From Marinobacter algicola DG893 (GTDB lineage Bacteria > Pseudomonadota > Gammaproteobacteria > Pseudomonadales > Oleiphilaceae), in contig NZ_ABCP01000008.1 of assembly GCF_000170835.1 (NCBI RefSeq), positions 62,001 to 126,000 on the forward strand: a stretch of DNA of 64,000 nucleotides. Reading direction: 5' to 3'. The notes below the pieces were generated by a model, which ran no database searches, was not told the origin of the DNA, and saw only the letters and a list, made by a program, of their open reading frames with translations. Positions 8,604-17,411 of this stretch are shown piece by piece (within the stretch, counting starts at the first letter, position 1; the number at the start of each line of letters is the position of its first letter). Position numbers and translations under genes: made by a program.

Positions 8604-9466
8604 CCTGGATCCAAGCCGTTGCTGACTGCGAACGTCGCGGTCAGCCCTATGTGTTGGTCACGGTACTGGGCGTAACAGGCTCGGTACCACGGGAGCCGGC
8701 CAGTAAGATGGTCGTCACCCGGGAGCACAGCTACGACACCATCGGCGGCGGCCACCTGGAATACCGGGTGATCGCCCGCGCCCGCGAGCGCCTGGCAAAC
8801 CACGAATACAGCTACGAGCTGGCGCATTTCCCCCTGGGTGCCAGCCTTGGACAATGCTGTGGTGGTAGCGTGGCGGTCCTGCTGGAAGCCCAGCCTGGCG
8901 GCGATGCTCGCCTTGTGGTCTTTGGTGCGGGTCACGTCAGCCACGCCCTGATGCGCATCGTGAGTGATTTGCCCTGGCAGATCACCTGGGTCGACTCCCG
9001 GCAGGAATGTTTTCCGGACAGGACGCCCGACAACACCACGGTTCATTGCACCGACGACCCGGTTGGAGACGTTCCCGAACTGTGCAGCAACGCCCACGTG
9101 CTAATTCTGACCCACAATCACGCACTGGATTATGACCTTTGCCAGGCGCTGCTAAAACGCGACGATGTGCGCTCTATCGGCCTGATCGGTTCACAGACCA
9201 AAGCGGAACGCTTTCGCCAACGCCTTGGTCACCGCGGATATGCCGAAACCGATATCGACCGCATTCGGTGCCCCGTCGGACGCAGTGACATTCCGGGCAA
9301 GCGGCCCATGGAAGTCGCAGTGTCCATTTCTGCCGAGCTTCTTAACCTGGTCGCTTCCGACACGGCCGACAAACCCGCAAAGCGAGGGCTGTCCTGGGGG
9401 GCACTCAAAGCGCTGACGAAGGAAGTCAAACCTGGAGAGGTTGAAGTCGCGGGCCAAAAAACGTGA
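8588..9466 (+). CDS. xdhC: Xanthine dehydrogenase accessory protein XdhC
   Basis: Chaperone that binds and sulfurates the molybdenum cofactor and loads it into XdhB; not part of the final enzyme. It has 292 residues. The N-terminal XdhC/CoxI domain ends in LGQCCGGSVAVLLE, which holds the cofactor-binding cysteines. A Rossmann-like C-terminal domain begins VVFGAGHVSHALMRI and continues with LIGSQTKAERFRQRL and RCPVGRSDIPGKRP. The start overlaps xdhB by 16 bases. It is the last gene of the xdh operon; a perfect 10-bp hairpin follows at 9498-9529. Confidence 0.94.
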   Translation: MQERLTWIQAVADCERRGQPYVLVTVLGVTGSVPREPASKMVVTREHSYDTIGGGHLEYRVIARARERLANHEYSYELAHFPLGASLGQCCGGSVAVLLEAQPGGDARLVVFGAGHVSHALMRIVSDLPWQITWVDSRQECFPDRTPDNTTVHCTDDPVGDVPELCSNAHVLILTHNHALDYDLCQALLKRDDVRSIGLIGSQTKAERFRQRLGHRGYAETDIDRIRCPVGRSDIPGKRPMEVAVSISAELLNLVASDTADKPAKRGLSWGALKALTKEVKPGEVEVAGQKT

Positions 9467-9497
9467 CTCAGCAGGGAACCTGACATCGTAGCCAACC

Positions 9498-9529
9498 CCA
9501 GGCCAGCACCCGCTTGAGCGCTGGCCTGG
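9498..9529. terminator. Strong hairpin after xdhC, no U tract
   Basis: CCAGGCCAGC and GCTGGCCTGG form a perfect 10-bp stem around a 12-base loop, 32 bases after the xdhC stop. No T run follows, so it may stabilise the 3' end or act with Rho rather than be an intrinsic terminator. Confidence 0.4.
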
Positions 9530-9595
9530 TATAAAGCCTGTCATCAAAAGTTCAATTTGCTCACAATTTTTCTTGACAACTAATACATAATTGTA

Positions 9596-9611
9596 CGAAG
9601 TTATCGGTCAT
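9596..9611. promoter_or_regulatory. RutR-like TetR operator 4 (8-oxoguanine deaminase promoter region)
   Basis: CGAAGTTATCGGTCAT shares 12 of 16 positions with operator 1, including the intact half TTATCGGTCA; the other half is degenerate. A TTGACA box (9573-9578) lies just upstream and the repeat GTATACAACA, also found before azgA, follows at 9615-9624. Confidence 0.45.
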
Positions 9612-9637
9612 GATGTATACAACAAAGAGCTGTAGAA

Positions 9638-10993
9638 ATGACCGAAACAGACCACAGATTATGGATTCGCAATCCGCTTGCCTGCTCTGACCCAAGCGCC
9701 GCCGGCGGTATTGTCGTCGCAGGAACAAGAGTTGTGGAAAAGGTGGCCGGGGGGCAGCAACCTCACCAGCCCGTCAACGAGACCTTTGATGCTTCAGAGC
9801 ATGTCCTGTTACCCGGCTTGGTGAATACCCACCACCACTTCTACCAAACCCTGACCCGTGCCTATTCCCCAGCGCTCAATAAAGAGCTATTTCCCTGGCT
9901 GACCACGCTTTACGATGTCTGGGCCAATCTCAACGACAGCCAGATGGCCCTGGCCAGCGAGTTGGCGATGGTCGAGTTGCTGATGTCGGGATGCACCACC
10001 GTAGCGGACCATCATTACGTCTTTTCCGGTGCCTTGGTAAACGCGATTGACTGCCAGGTCGAAACCGCCCAGCGCCTCGGCGTTCGTGCGGCACTGACTC
10101 GCGGGTCCATGAGCGTCGGGCGCGACGATGGCGGCCTGCCGCCACAGACCGTGGTGCAGGACGAGCAAACCATTGTCGATGACAGCCAGCGTCTTATCGA
10201 CCGTTACCACCAGCGTGCGGAAGGGGCCATGACCACCATCGCCCTGGCGCCTTGTTCACCGTTTTCAGTCAGCCGGGAATTGATGCGCGAGAGCGCGCGG
10301 CTTGCAGAGAAGAATGACGTTCGCCTCCACACCCATCTTGCCGAAACCGAAGATGAGACCGCTTACTGCCAGAAGCTGTTTGGCATGCGCCCGCTGGATT
10401 ATCTCGAGGACAGTGGCTGGCTCACCGATCGCACGTGGCTGGCCCATGGCATTCATTTCAATGACGACGAGATTCAGCGCCTTGGCCGTGCAGGCACGGG
10501 CATCGCTCACTGTCCCTCTTCAAACATGGTTCTGGGCTCAGGGCTGTGCCGGACCCTGGAACTCGAAGCGGCGGGCTCACCGGTCGGATTGGCGGTCGAT
10601 GGATCAGCATCGAGCGACCACTCGAACCTTGCCTCAGAAATGCGTCAGGCACTGCTTCTGGGCCGCCTGCGTTACTCGCCGAGCCAGGTCACACACGAAG
10701 CCGTCATCCGCTGGGCAACGCAAGGCTCGGCCCGTTGCCTGGGACGAACCGATATCGGTGGACTGGAGCCAGGCCAGCAGGCTGACCTGGCGCTGTTCAA
10801 ACTTGATGAACCGCGTTTCTCAGGCGCGGAAAATCCACTGGCGGCGTTGCTGCTGTGTGGTGCACAACGCGCTGACCGGGTCATGGTCGCCGGGCGCTGG
10901 AGAGTGACCGGCGGTCAGCCCTGCGACGTCGATCTTGACGCGTTGATGGCACGCCATGATGAGGCAGCCCGCCAACTGAGGAGAGCCATTTAG
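9638..10993 (+). CDS. 8-oxoguanine deaminase-like amidohydrolase
   Basis: Zinc amidohydrolase of the AtzB/hydroxydechloroatrazine group, 451 residues. Known Pseudomonas members of this branch deaminate 8-oxoguanine to urate. The metal-binding PGLVNTHHHFYQTL stretch (His66-68 region), RLHTHLAETEDE, WLAHGIHFND and GLAVDGSASSDHSN are all present. The HHH motif and LFPWLTTLYDVWANL are typical of the 8-oxoguanine deaminase branch rather than of guaD. The product urate would join the xanthine dehydrogenase product. ATG 9638 follows a weak AGAGCTG site. It is the first gene of a rightward series with gaps of 48-70 bases running to 15795. Confidence 0.82.
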   Translation: MTETDHRLWIRNPLACSDPSAAGGIVVAGTRVVEKVAGGQQPHQPVNETFDASEHVLLPGLVNTHHHFYQTLTRAYSPALNKELFPWLTTLYDVWANLNDSQMALASELAMVELLMSGCTTVADHHYVFSGALVNAIDCQVETAQRLGVRAALTRGSMSVGRDDGGLPPQTVVQDEQTIVDDSQRLIDRYHQRAEGAMTTIALAPCSPFSVSRELMRESARLAEKNDVRLHTHLAETEDETAYCQKLFGMRPLDYLEDSGWLTDRTWLAHGIHFNDDEIQRLGRAGTGIAHCPSSNMVLGSGLCRTLELEAAGSPVGLAVDGSASSDHSNLASEMRQALLLGRLRYSPSQVTHEAVIRWATQGSARCLGRTDIGGLEPGQQADLALFKLDEPRFSGAENPLAALLLCGAQRADRVMVAGRWRVTGGQPCDVDLDALMARHDEAARQLRRAI

Positions 10994-11039
10994 AAGATCT
11001 TTGTAGAATCATTAGTAGTCAACAGTCAGGCATTCCTAC

Positions 11040-11047
11040 AAAAACAA
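11040..11047 (+). promoter_or_regulatory. AAnAAnAA leader motif of NCS2 permease
   Basis: AAAAACAA lies 16 bases before the permease start and just upstream of its AGGAGAG ribosome-binding site. Confidence 0.3.
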
Positions 11048-11063
11048 CCACTAGGAGAGACTC

Positions 11064-12470
11064 ATGACAACAAGTACATCCGAACGGCCAGATACCGGTC
11101 CAGGTGACCGCTATAACACCCGCGACGTCAATGCCATGCCACCCCTGAGCCGCGCGATACCTCTGGGTATTCAACATGTTCTGGCGATGTTCGTTAGCAA
11201 CGTGACCGTGCCGATCATCATCGCAGGGGCGGCGGACCTGCCTCCCGACCAGACCGCTTTTATGGTTCAGGCAGCCATGTTTGTCGCTGGCATCGCCACC
11301 CTCCTGCAATCCCTGGGCCTCGGACCCATCGGCGCTCGCCTTCCTATTGTCATGGGTACCAGCTTCGGGTTCGTACCGGTCCTGATTCCCATTGCCATCG
11401 GCATGGGGTTGCCAGCTGCCCTTGGGGCGGCGTTGTGTGGAGGCGTCGCAATGGCGCTGATGGGGTTGTTTCTTCCCTGGTTTCGGTTTTTGTTCCCGCC
11501 GGTGGTGACTGGAACCTTTGTCGTGATGCTGGGCATTCTGTTGATGCCCGTTGGTCTTGCCTACGCCGGTGGTGGTTTCGGCGTGTCGGATTTCGGCGCC
11601 CCCCATCACATCGGACTGGCCTCGCTTGTTCTCGTCGTCACCGTGGGGCTTCACCAGTTCGGCCGAGGTATCTGGAGTGAAGTTGCCCCACTGGCCGGTT
11701 TGCTGGTTGGCTTCGTTGCTGCCGCGGCTTTTGGCTATGTCGATTTCTCCAAGGTGGGCGATGCCGACTGGGTGACGTTCCCCACCCCGCTGGGCATTGG
11801 TATCGAGTTCCATATGGCCGCCATCATCCCCGTGGTAGTGCTGTCTCTGGTCACCGTGGCCGAATCCATCGGCGATATAGTGGGCACCACCGCAGGCGGG
11901 CTGAACCGTGAACCCACCAGGAAGGAACTCTCCGGCGGCGTCATGGCCGATGGCATCGCGAGCGTGTTTGCCGCTGTTTTCAATGCGTTCCCCCAGATCA
12001 GTTTCAGCCAGAACGTAGGCATGGTTGCATTGACGGGCGTCGTTAGCCGCTATGTGGTGGCGATTGGCGGCGGATTCCTGGTGTTGGCCGGCCTGTTGCC
12101 AAAGCTCGGCGGTCTCGTTTCCAGTATTCCTAACGCGGTGCTCGGCGGTGCGGTACTGCTGATGTTCGGTATGATCGCCAGTGCCGGCATTAAGATGCTC
12201 AGCCAGGTGCCGTTCGACAAGCGCAACATGCTGATCATTGGTACCTCTCTGACCATCGCCGTGGGTTTGCCGGCGCAAGAGGGGCTCTATGCCAATCTGT
12301 CGGAAAACCTGCAAGCGATGATCGAATCCGGCTTGATCCCCGGGGCCCTGACCGCCATCGCGTTGAACCTTATTCTTCCCAAAATCCCAAACCCGGTGCC
12401 CGATCGCGCTGAATGCCCAGAAAGCTCTGAAAGCTCGAAGAGCACAGCATTGAGACCGGACTCACTTTGA
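11064..12470 (+). CDS. NCS2 xanthine/urate-type permease
   Basis: Nucleobase:cation symporter of the uracil-xanthine permease branch, 468 residues with about 12-14 hydrophobic segments. Visible marks are IPLGIQHVLAMFVSNVTVP near residue 35, the ARLPIVMGTSFGF segment near residue 95, VVLSLVTVAESIGDIVG near residue 260 and NAFPQISFSQNVGMVALTGVVSR near residue 315. The QNVG motif belongs to the purine (XanQ/UacT/PbuX) part of the family. Xanthine or urate is the likely cargo, given the deaminase directly upstream. An AGGAGAG site precedes the ATG. It differs from the AzgA-type permease at the left end, so the locus has two purine uptake systems of different families. Confidence 0.88.
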   Translation: MTTSTSERPDTGPGDRYNTRDVNAMPPLSRAIPLGIQHVLAMFVSNVTVPIIIAGAADLPPDQTAFMVQAAMFVAGIATLLQSLGLGPIGARLPIVMGTSFGFVPVLIPIAIGMGLPAALGAALCGGVAMALMGLFLPWFRFLFPPVVTGTFVVMLGILLMPVGLAYAGGGFGVSDFGAPHHIGLASLVLVVTVGLHQFGRGIWSEVAPLAGLLVGFVAAAAFGYVDFSKVGDADWVTFPTPLGIGIEFHMAAIIPVVVLSLVTVAESIGDIVGTTAGGLNREPTRKELSGGVMADGIASVFAAVFNAFPQISFSQNVGMVALTGVVSRYVVAIGGGFLVLAGLLPKLGGLVSSIPNAVLGGAVLLMFGMIASAGIKMLSQVPFDKRNMLIIGTSLTIAVGLPAQEGLYANLSENLQAMIESGLIPGALTAIALNLILPKIPNPVPDRAECPESSESSKSTALRPDSL

Positions 12471-12531
12471 ACACCTGGGTAATTGACGGCCAAACGGCCC
12501 TGTTTCCCAGCGATAACCCAAGGAAAACTCG

Positions 12532-12951
12532 ATGAAAACAAAACCAGTGCTAGGCTTAACAGACGTCAATCTGATTCTCGACGCGGCTCAGAAAGAGGCC
12601 GACGCCAACGGCTGGCCGGTGACCATCGCGGTGGCCGACGATGGCGGGCATGTTCTGGGGCTGCGTCGGCTGGACGCAACGGCTCCATTCACCGCTCATG
12701 TTGCAATGGAAAAGGCCCGTAGCGCCGCCATCGGCCGAAAAGAAACACAGATTTTCGAAGACATGATCAACAATGGGCGAAATGCTTTTCTTTCCGCACC
12801 GCTCCAAGGGCTCCTGGCCGGCGGCGTGCCGGTGATCCTGGACGATCAGGTGGCCGGGAGCGTAGGCGTCTCCGGCGTCAAACCCGAACAGGATGTGCGG
12901 ATAGCCAAGGCTGGCATTGAGGCGATCACTTCACCCGTGAATCGCCTCTGA
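12532..12951 (+). CDS. GlcG/HbpS family protein (DUF336)
   Basis: A 139-residue single-domain protein. The pattern LTDVNLILDAAQKEADANGWPV, AVADDGGHVLGLRRLD and GGVPVILDDQVAGSVGVSG is typical of the GlcG/HbpS fold. Members occur next to oxidase and transport genes; some bind haem or a small effector, but the role is not settled. No signal peptide is seen, so it is probably cytoplasmic. An AAGGAAAAC site precedes the ATG. It lies 61 bases after the purine permease and 48 before the chemoreceptor, so it probably shares their transcript. Confidence 0.8.
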   Translation: MKTKPVLGLTDVNLILDAAQKEADANGWPVTIAVADDGGHVLGLRRLDATAPFTAHVAMEKARSAAIGRKETQIFEDMINNGRNAFLSAPLQGLLAGGVPVILDDQVAGSVGVSGVKPEQDVRIAKAGIEAITSPVNRL

Positions 12952-12999
12952 AAAATGGATCGCCCTGTCGACCACTGAAGCCATCGCACTGGAGTATCC

Positions 13000-14922
13000 A
13001 TGAGTATTCGCCTAAAGCTAATCCTGGGAATGGGGGCAGCACTGCTTGCCAGCACGTTGCTGCTGGTTTCACTCAATATCTTCCAGATGCGCGGGCTTCT
13101 TGATCGATACCTGCTCAACTCCGCCCTGCCATCCAGCCTGGAGGCCATAGCAAACTCCGTTGAGCGTGATCTTCAGGCCCCTATTACAGCGTCGCGGCTG
13201 ATCGCAGGGAACAGTTACCTCAAAGAGTGGATCCGTGACAACGAGCCGCAGCAGGGGCTCGACCCCGCCACCCAATATCTGGAGGGAGTCAGGCGCAGCC
13301 AGGACGCCGCTTCCGCCCACTTCGTGTCGGCGAGCACGGGCAACTACTACACGCATCAGGGCATCGACAGGGTAGTGACTCCCCAGGCGGACCGCTGGTT
13401 CTATAATTTCCTGGAAAGCGGCGAGACCATGGAGCTGTCGCTGGACGTGGACAAAGCGACGGGTAAACCTACCCTCTTCATCAATGCCCGCATGGAGGAT
13501 CGTGGCGAAGCGATCGCAGTAACCGGCGTCGGAATCGGGCTTGATCAGATGGCTGAGCGAATCAGGGAGTTCCGCTTTGGTGAAACCGGCATCGTGTACC
13601 TGGTGTCTGAAACCGGTCAGGTCAACATTCATCCTGACCTACAGCAAACAGACCAGCCCCTATCGAAGGTTATCTCTCCGACGGCCGCCGCCGAACTGTT
13701 CCAGGACTCAACGTACCATCTGACCGAGTTTGAGCGTGATGGCCGTCGCTACGTCGCCGCCAGCCTGCCTCTGTCGATCACGGACTGGCGTGTCGTCGTA
13801 GAGGTTCCGTCTGCCGAGATCTACGGCGAAGCCAGCCGGGCCAACCAGACCTCTTTGCTCGTCGGCGTCCTCGTAGCTCTTGTTTTCCTGGGCATCATAG
13901 CCCTGGTCGCCACTCGCATGACGAAACCGCTGACGAAAATCACTCGGGCGTTGACCGAAATTGCCAAGGGAGGCGGAGACCTCACCCAGGAATTGACCGT
14001 TGAACGCAAAGACGAGCTGGGCCAATTAGCAACCGGGTTTAACCAGTTTGTCGGGGCACAGCGAGAGATGGTTCGGGGGCTTCTGGAGACGGCAATCCGG
14101 CTCAAGGGCTTTGTCGAGCAAACCTCCACCGTCATGACGGCCAACACCGACCGGGCCAAGGAGCAAAGCAGCCTGACAGACTCCGTGGCCACGGCGGTAT
14201 GCGAGATGGAAGCCACGGTTCAGGAAATTGCCAAAAGCGCCACGGAAACGGCAAACCAGCTGGAGCAGGTCGGCAACAGCGCCAGTGACATCCGTGACGG
14301 CATGTCGCGCTCCATCGCCCAGGTTGAGGGCATGGCCGAGAATATCCGTGAATCGGCCTCGGCGATCCAACAGTTGGCTACCGAAGCGCGGGATATTGGC
14401 CAGGTGATCGAAGTGATCAATGCTATATCCGATCAGACTAATCTACTGGCTTTGAACGCGGCCATCGAAGCGGCCCGGGCTGGCGAGCATGGCCGCGGGT
14501 TCTCGGTAGTCGCTGACGAAGTTCGCAGCCTCGCACAGAAGACGCAAACATCAACCCAGCAAATCCGGACCATTATCGAGCGCTTGCAGGAGGGCTCCGA
14601 GCGTGCGGTCAAGACCATGGCCGCAAGCGAGGAAGCCACCGAAGAAACCGTCAACACCTCCGCAAGCATGGGCAAAGCCCTGGACGGAATCGGCGAGAAC
14701 GTGGACCGGATCGTAGAGATGAGCCACCAGGTGGCGGCGGCAACCGAAGAACAAAGTTCCGTCACCGAGGAGATCAGCTCCAACGTTCAGGACATCTCTC
14801 ATCTCAGCGCGCGTTCGAGCGAGGACATGACGGCAGCCAGCCGTGAGATTGAAGAGCTACGTGCGATGGCTGAAAAGCTCGAAACCCAAATGAAGGCGTT
14901 CCGGCTCGACCGTGAAGACTGA
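13000..14922 (+). CDS. dCache methyl-accepting chemotaxis protein
   Basis: Transmembrane chemoreceptor of 640 residues. TM1 covers about residues 8-30; a large periplasmic region (about 31-285) fits a double Cache domain ([48 protein letters not shown]); TM2 is near 287-308. HAMP follows ([24 protein letters not shown]) and then the signalling hairpin with [21 protein letters not shown] near residue 490. Its place directly after purine deaminase and permease genes suggests a purine-derivative receptor of the dCache_1PU/McpH kind; this is inference, as the ligand residues are not checked. No CheB/CheR pentapeptide tail is visible. GGAG lies 8 bases before the ATG. Confidence 0.9.
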   Translation: MSIRLKLILGMGAALLASTLLLVSLNIFQMRGLLDRYLLNSALPSSLEAIANSVERDLQAPITASRLIAGNSYLKEWIRDNEPQQGLDPATQYLEGVRRSQDAASAHFVSASTGNYYTHQGIDRVVTPQADRWFYNFLESGETMELSLDVDKATGKPTLFINARMEDRGEAIAVTGVGIGLDQMAERIREFRFGETGIVYLVSETGQVNIHPDLQQTDQPLSKVISPTAAAELFQDSTYHLTEFERDGRRYVAASLPLSITDWRVVVEVPSAEIYGEASRANQTSLLVGVLVALVFLGIIALVATRMTKPLTKITRALTEIAKGGGDLTQELTVERKDELGQLATGFNQFVGAQREMVRGLLETAIRLKGFVEQTSTVMTANTDRAKEQSSLTDSVATAVCEMEATVQEIAKSATETANQLEQVGNSASDIRDGMSRSIAQVEGMAENIRESASAIQQLATEARDIGQVIEVINAISDQTNLLALNAAIEAARAGEHGRGFSVVADEVRSLAQKTQTSTQQIRTIIERLQEGSERAVKTMAASEEATEETVNTSASMGKALDGIGENVDRIVEMSHQVAAATEEQSSVTEEISSNVQDISHLSARSSEDMTAASREIEELRAMAEKLETQMKAFRLDRED

Positions 14923-14982
14923 CTTAATGAAGAAAAGATCCGGACGCTGTACCGCTCATCCAACAACTATAAGGAGCCATCA

Positions 14983-15795
14983 ATGAAGCACATATTCGCC
15001 GCCTGCCTGTTGTTTGCCTTAACCGCCCAGGCAACTGCGCAGACATACGTGGTTGGAGTGGAACAGGGAAACTTCCAGCCCCATTACGGGGTTGACGAAC
15101 AAGGCCAATACAGTGGTTTCGCCCGTGAACTACTGGACCTTTTCGCCGAACATGCCGGCGTTACCTTCATCTATAAGCCCTTGCCGGTCGATGAACTTAT
15201 GCCGGCCCTGGTTGAAGGTAAGGTGGACTTCAAATACCCGGATCACCCCGACTGGGCCCGTTCGGCAAAAACCGGGGACAGGATCAGCTACAGCCGCCCC
15301 ATTGTGGAGTACGTTGACGGCGTTCTGGTATCTCCGCGGCGCCTCGGCCTGGATGGAGATCACCTTAAACGCATCGGCCTTGTTGATGGCTGGACGGCCC
15401 GGGGATACGAGGAAAAAATCGAGGCCTCCCAGATACTCCCGGTACCCAGCGACAACCTGCCCGAAATGATTCACCAGGCGTTGCTGAAAAACAGCGACGG
15501 CGCTTACTACAATGTGGTGGTCGCCCTGCATCACATCAATAATGTTCGGGTAAGGCCGGGCGTTCTCGTGTTCGATCCCAACCTCCCACATACCCGAAGC
15601 TCCTACCGGCTTTCAACGATCCGGCATGGGGATGTGCTACTGCGCTTCGACAGCTTTCTTGAGGAACGCCACGAACAGGTCGCGGCGATCAAGGCCAAGC
15701 ACCGGGTAGAGGCCAACATAGGCACCGAATACTTTGGCATGGAGCAATGGAAAGTGGACTTCCTTAAACGGCAAAAGGCGAAAAACACTCAGTGA
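14983..15795 (+). CDS. Periplasmic solute-binding protein, SBP_bac_3-like
   Basis: A 270-residue exported protein with a clean signal peptide (residues 1-20, ending ATAQ). The mature part resembles family-3 binding proteins: YVVGVEQGNFQPHYGVDEQGQYSGFARELLDLFAEH, described here by its ends YVVGVE and LLDLFAEH, then FIYKPLPVDELMPALVEGKVDFKYPDH. No ABC permease or ATPase genes lie nearby, so it may work with the chemoreceptor upstream or be an orphan binding protein. An AAGGAG site precedes the ATG and it closes the rightward purine-side series. Confidence 0.7.
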   Translation: MKHIFAACLLFALTAQATAQTYVVGVEQGNFQPHYGVDEQGQYSGFARELLDLFAEHAGVTFIYKPLPVDELMPALVEGKVDFKYPDHPDWARSAKTGDRISYSRPIVEYVDGVLVSPRRLGLDGDHLKRIGLVDGWTARGYEEKIEASQILPVPSDNLPEMIHQALLKNSDGAYYNVVVALHHINNVRVRPGVLVFDPNLPHTRSSYRLSTIRHGDVLLRFDSFLEERHEQVAAIKAKHRVEANIGTEYFGMEQWKVDFLKRQKAKNTQ

Positions 15796-15836
15796 AACTG
15801 GCCCTTCCGCCGTTGTCCTGCCCGAAATGATCAAGA

Positions 15837-16439
15837 CTACCGAGGGCACAGTTCCGTTTCCAGCCAGCGGTGTACTTCATGCCGGTGACGCCTGCGGTTG
15901 AGCTGTTCACTGTGGATATCGCGGGGGAAGATTTCCGATGCGTTTTCATGCCTCAGCCAGAAACGCCGGCGCACACCCACGGCATAGCGGCTGGGGCCGT
16001 GAACCACTGCGGCCCGGATTTCAACAGCAGTAACATCCTCGAACAGGTAGTCGCTGTCACTGTCGCTATCGTCACTTCGGCGGCCCAGGATGATGTTGCG
16101 GAACGAACCCAGCACCAGGTACCCACCGGGCTGCAACGGCCCCTGCCGCAGAACCTGGTGTACATTACTGTCGTCTGCCCCAACCCGACGGTACTCGGTG
16201 ACTGTCAGGGTTTTCTCTTCACCGCTACGTGTCTGCAGTACCACCTGCACACACTGAACATGGATGGTTTCCTTGCCCATATTCACAAACAGACACAGGG
16301 CATCTGGATTTTCATTCTGGGCATGGTGAATGACCATATAGGGACGGTTGTTGCGCTGGTACTGGATCAGGAACAACTGAAAATAAACGATCCAGATAAC
16401 CGCCATGACCGCGCTGCTGATGGGGCTGATATATTCCAT
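15837..16439 (-). CDS. Uncharacterised single-pass membrane protein
   Basis: I do not recognise this 200-residue protein. One hydrophobic segment covers about residues 6-25 (SSAVMAVIWIVYFQLFLIQY); the rest is soluble, with a beta-rich part (LFVNMGKETIHVQCVQVVLQ) and a short Asp/Ser run (DDSDSDSD) near residue 120. The C-terminal tail is rich in Arg and His. The ATG at 16439 has AGGAG five bases upstream and is better than an in-frame ATG at 16469. It converges with the binding-protein gene and lies downstream of a hydrolase gene, separated by an inverted repeat. Confidence 0.6.
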   Translation of the reverse strand: MEYISPISSAVMAVIWIVYFQLFLIQYQRNNRPYMVIHHAQNENPDALCLFVNMGKETIHVQCVQVVLQTRSGEEKTLTVTEYRRVGADDSNVHQVLRQGPLQPGGYLVLGSFRNIILGRRSDDSDSDSDYLFEDVTAVEIRAAVVHGPSRYAVGVRRRFWLRHENASEIFPRDIHSEQLNRRRHRHEVHRWLETELCPR

Positions 16440-16478
16440 TCGCTCTCCTGCTTCAGTCGGTGTATCCATCCGGATGTT

Positions 16479-16518
16479 CTATCGAGACATTGGAATTTCA
16501 AGTCCGATCTCTCGATAG
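16479..16518. repeat. 9-bp inverted repeat between hydrolase and membrane-protein genes
   Basis: CTATCGAGA (16479-16487) and TCTCGATAG (16510-16518) are perfect complements around 22 bases that contain a second, smaller dyad (TTG...CAA). No T run is found on either side, so it is an intergenic RNA stem or operator rather than an intrinsic terminator. Confidence 0.45.
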
Positions 16519-16556
16519 GTTAGCCATTACTGAAACAACAACTGGGGGCGAGCGCA

Positions 16557-17375
16557 TTAACCCTCGAGCAGGAATTCCCTCAACACCGCGTTATACCACC
16601 GAGCATCCTCCATATAGGGCGCGTGCCCCAAGCCGGCCAATTCCACATGCCGCACATCCGCTATCCGATTCAGCAAGGGCTGAGCCTTGGTCAGAGGCGC
16701 CACCTTGTCCTGGTCACAGGTAATCACCAGCGTGGGCGCCTGGATTCTGGGCAACTCGGGTTGCAGGTCTTCGGTCTGTATCGCCCAGGCGGCGTTAGCA
16801 ACGCCTTCTGAGCGTGACTCCGCAGCGACTTTCGCCACTTTCCGGAAAATGGCCTCGTCAGTGCCCGCCGGGAGCATGCCTTTTGCCCGCCGTTGACCGT
16901 ATACCTCCGGAGGAAGGTCCCTAAGTTCCTCCAGGCGGCGCCGATAGCGCTCGTTGGCACCACCACCCTGCCCTAGGCCATGGCCAGGGTGGGTGCAGGA
17001 CAGCACCAGACGCTTGACCCGTTGAGGTTCGAGTACCGCCATCTTCATGGCCACTAACCCGCCCATGGAATGGCCAACCACGTTGATGGGACCTGGCCAT
17101 ACCCGTTTGGCAAACGCAATCGCGACCCGGGCGAGGGCTTCAACGGTATTGCCCGCTGCATCCGACTTGCCATAGCCAGGTGCATCCCAGGCGACCATCT
17201 TCATGTCGGGTGCCAGCTCACTGAGCTGATCCTGCCAACTGGACGCATTGCCGTTCAGGCCATGCAGGAAGAGCACCGGTTCACCCTCGCCGCTTTCCAG
17301 AAAACTGACCCAACCGTGGTCCAGATTGACCCCGAATCGCGGAGCCGCTCCTTGTGTACTGCGTGCATCGTTCAT
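16557..17375 (-). CDS. Alpha/beta-hydrolase
   Basis: Cytoplasmic serine hydrolase of the alpha/beta fold, 272 residues from ATG 17375. The oxyanion loop LFLHGLNGNASSW lies near residue 36, the nucleophile Ser103 in VVGHSMGGLVAM, and the catalytic His in LAGLGHAPYMED near the C-terminus. The acid is probably the Asp in VITCDQDKVAPL. An in-frame TTG at 17411 directly follows the upstream stop codon and is less likely. It is the last gene of a leftward group: transporter, lipoprotein hydrolase and this hydrolase. The substrate is unknown; an ester or amide imported by the transporter is possible. Confidence 0.8.
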   Translation of the reverse strand: MNDARSTQGAAPRFGVNLDHGWVSFLESGEGEPVLFLHGLNGNASSWQDQLSELAPDMKMVAWDAPGYGKSDAAGNTVEALARVAIAFAKRVWPGPINVVGHSMGGLVAMKMAVLEPQRVKRLVLSCTHPGHGLGQGGGANERYRRRLEELRDLPPEVYGQRRAKGMLPAGTDEAIFRKVAKVAAESRSEGVANAAWAIQTEDLQPELPRIQAPTLVITCDQDKVAPLTKAQPLLNRIADVRHVELAGLGHAPYMEDARWYNAVLREFLLEG

Positions 17376-17411
17376 GTGGGAACTCACTCTGTCTAGCGTG
17401 TCCTGGATCAA

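Noticed and set aside
11004..11019. Possible fifth RutR-like operator before the NCS2 permease (ends AGTCAG)
   Set aside because: Only about 9 of 16 positions agree with operator 1 and the left half is lost; not better than chance.
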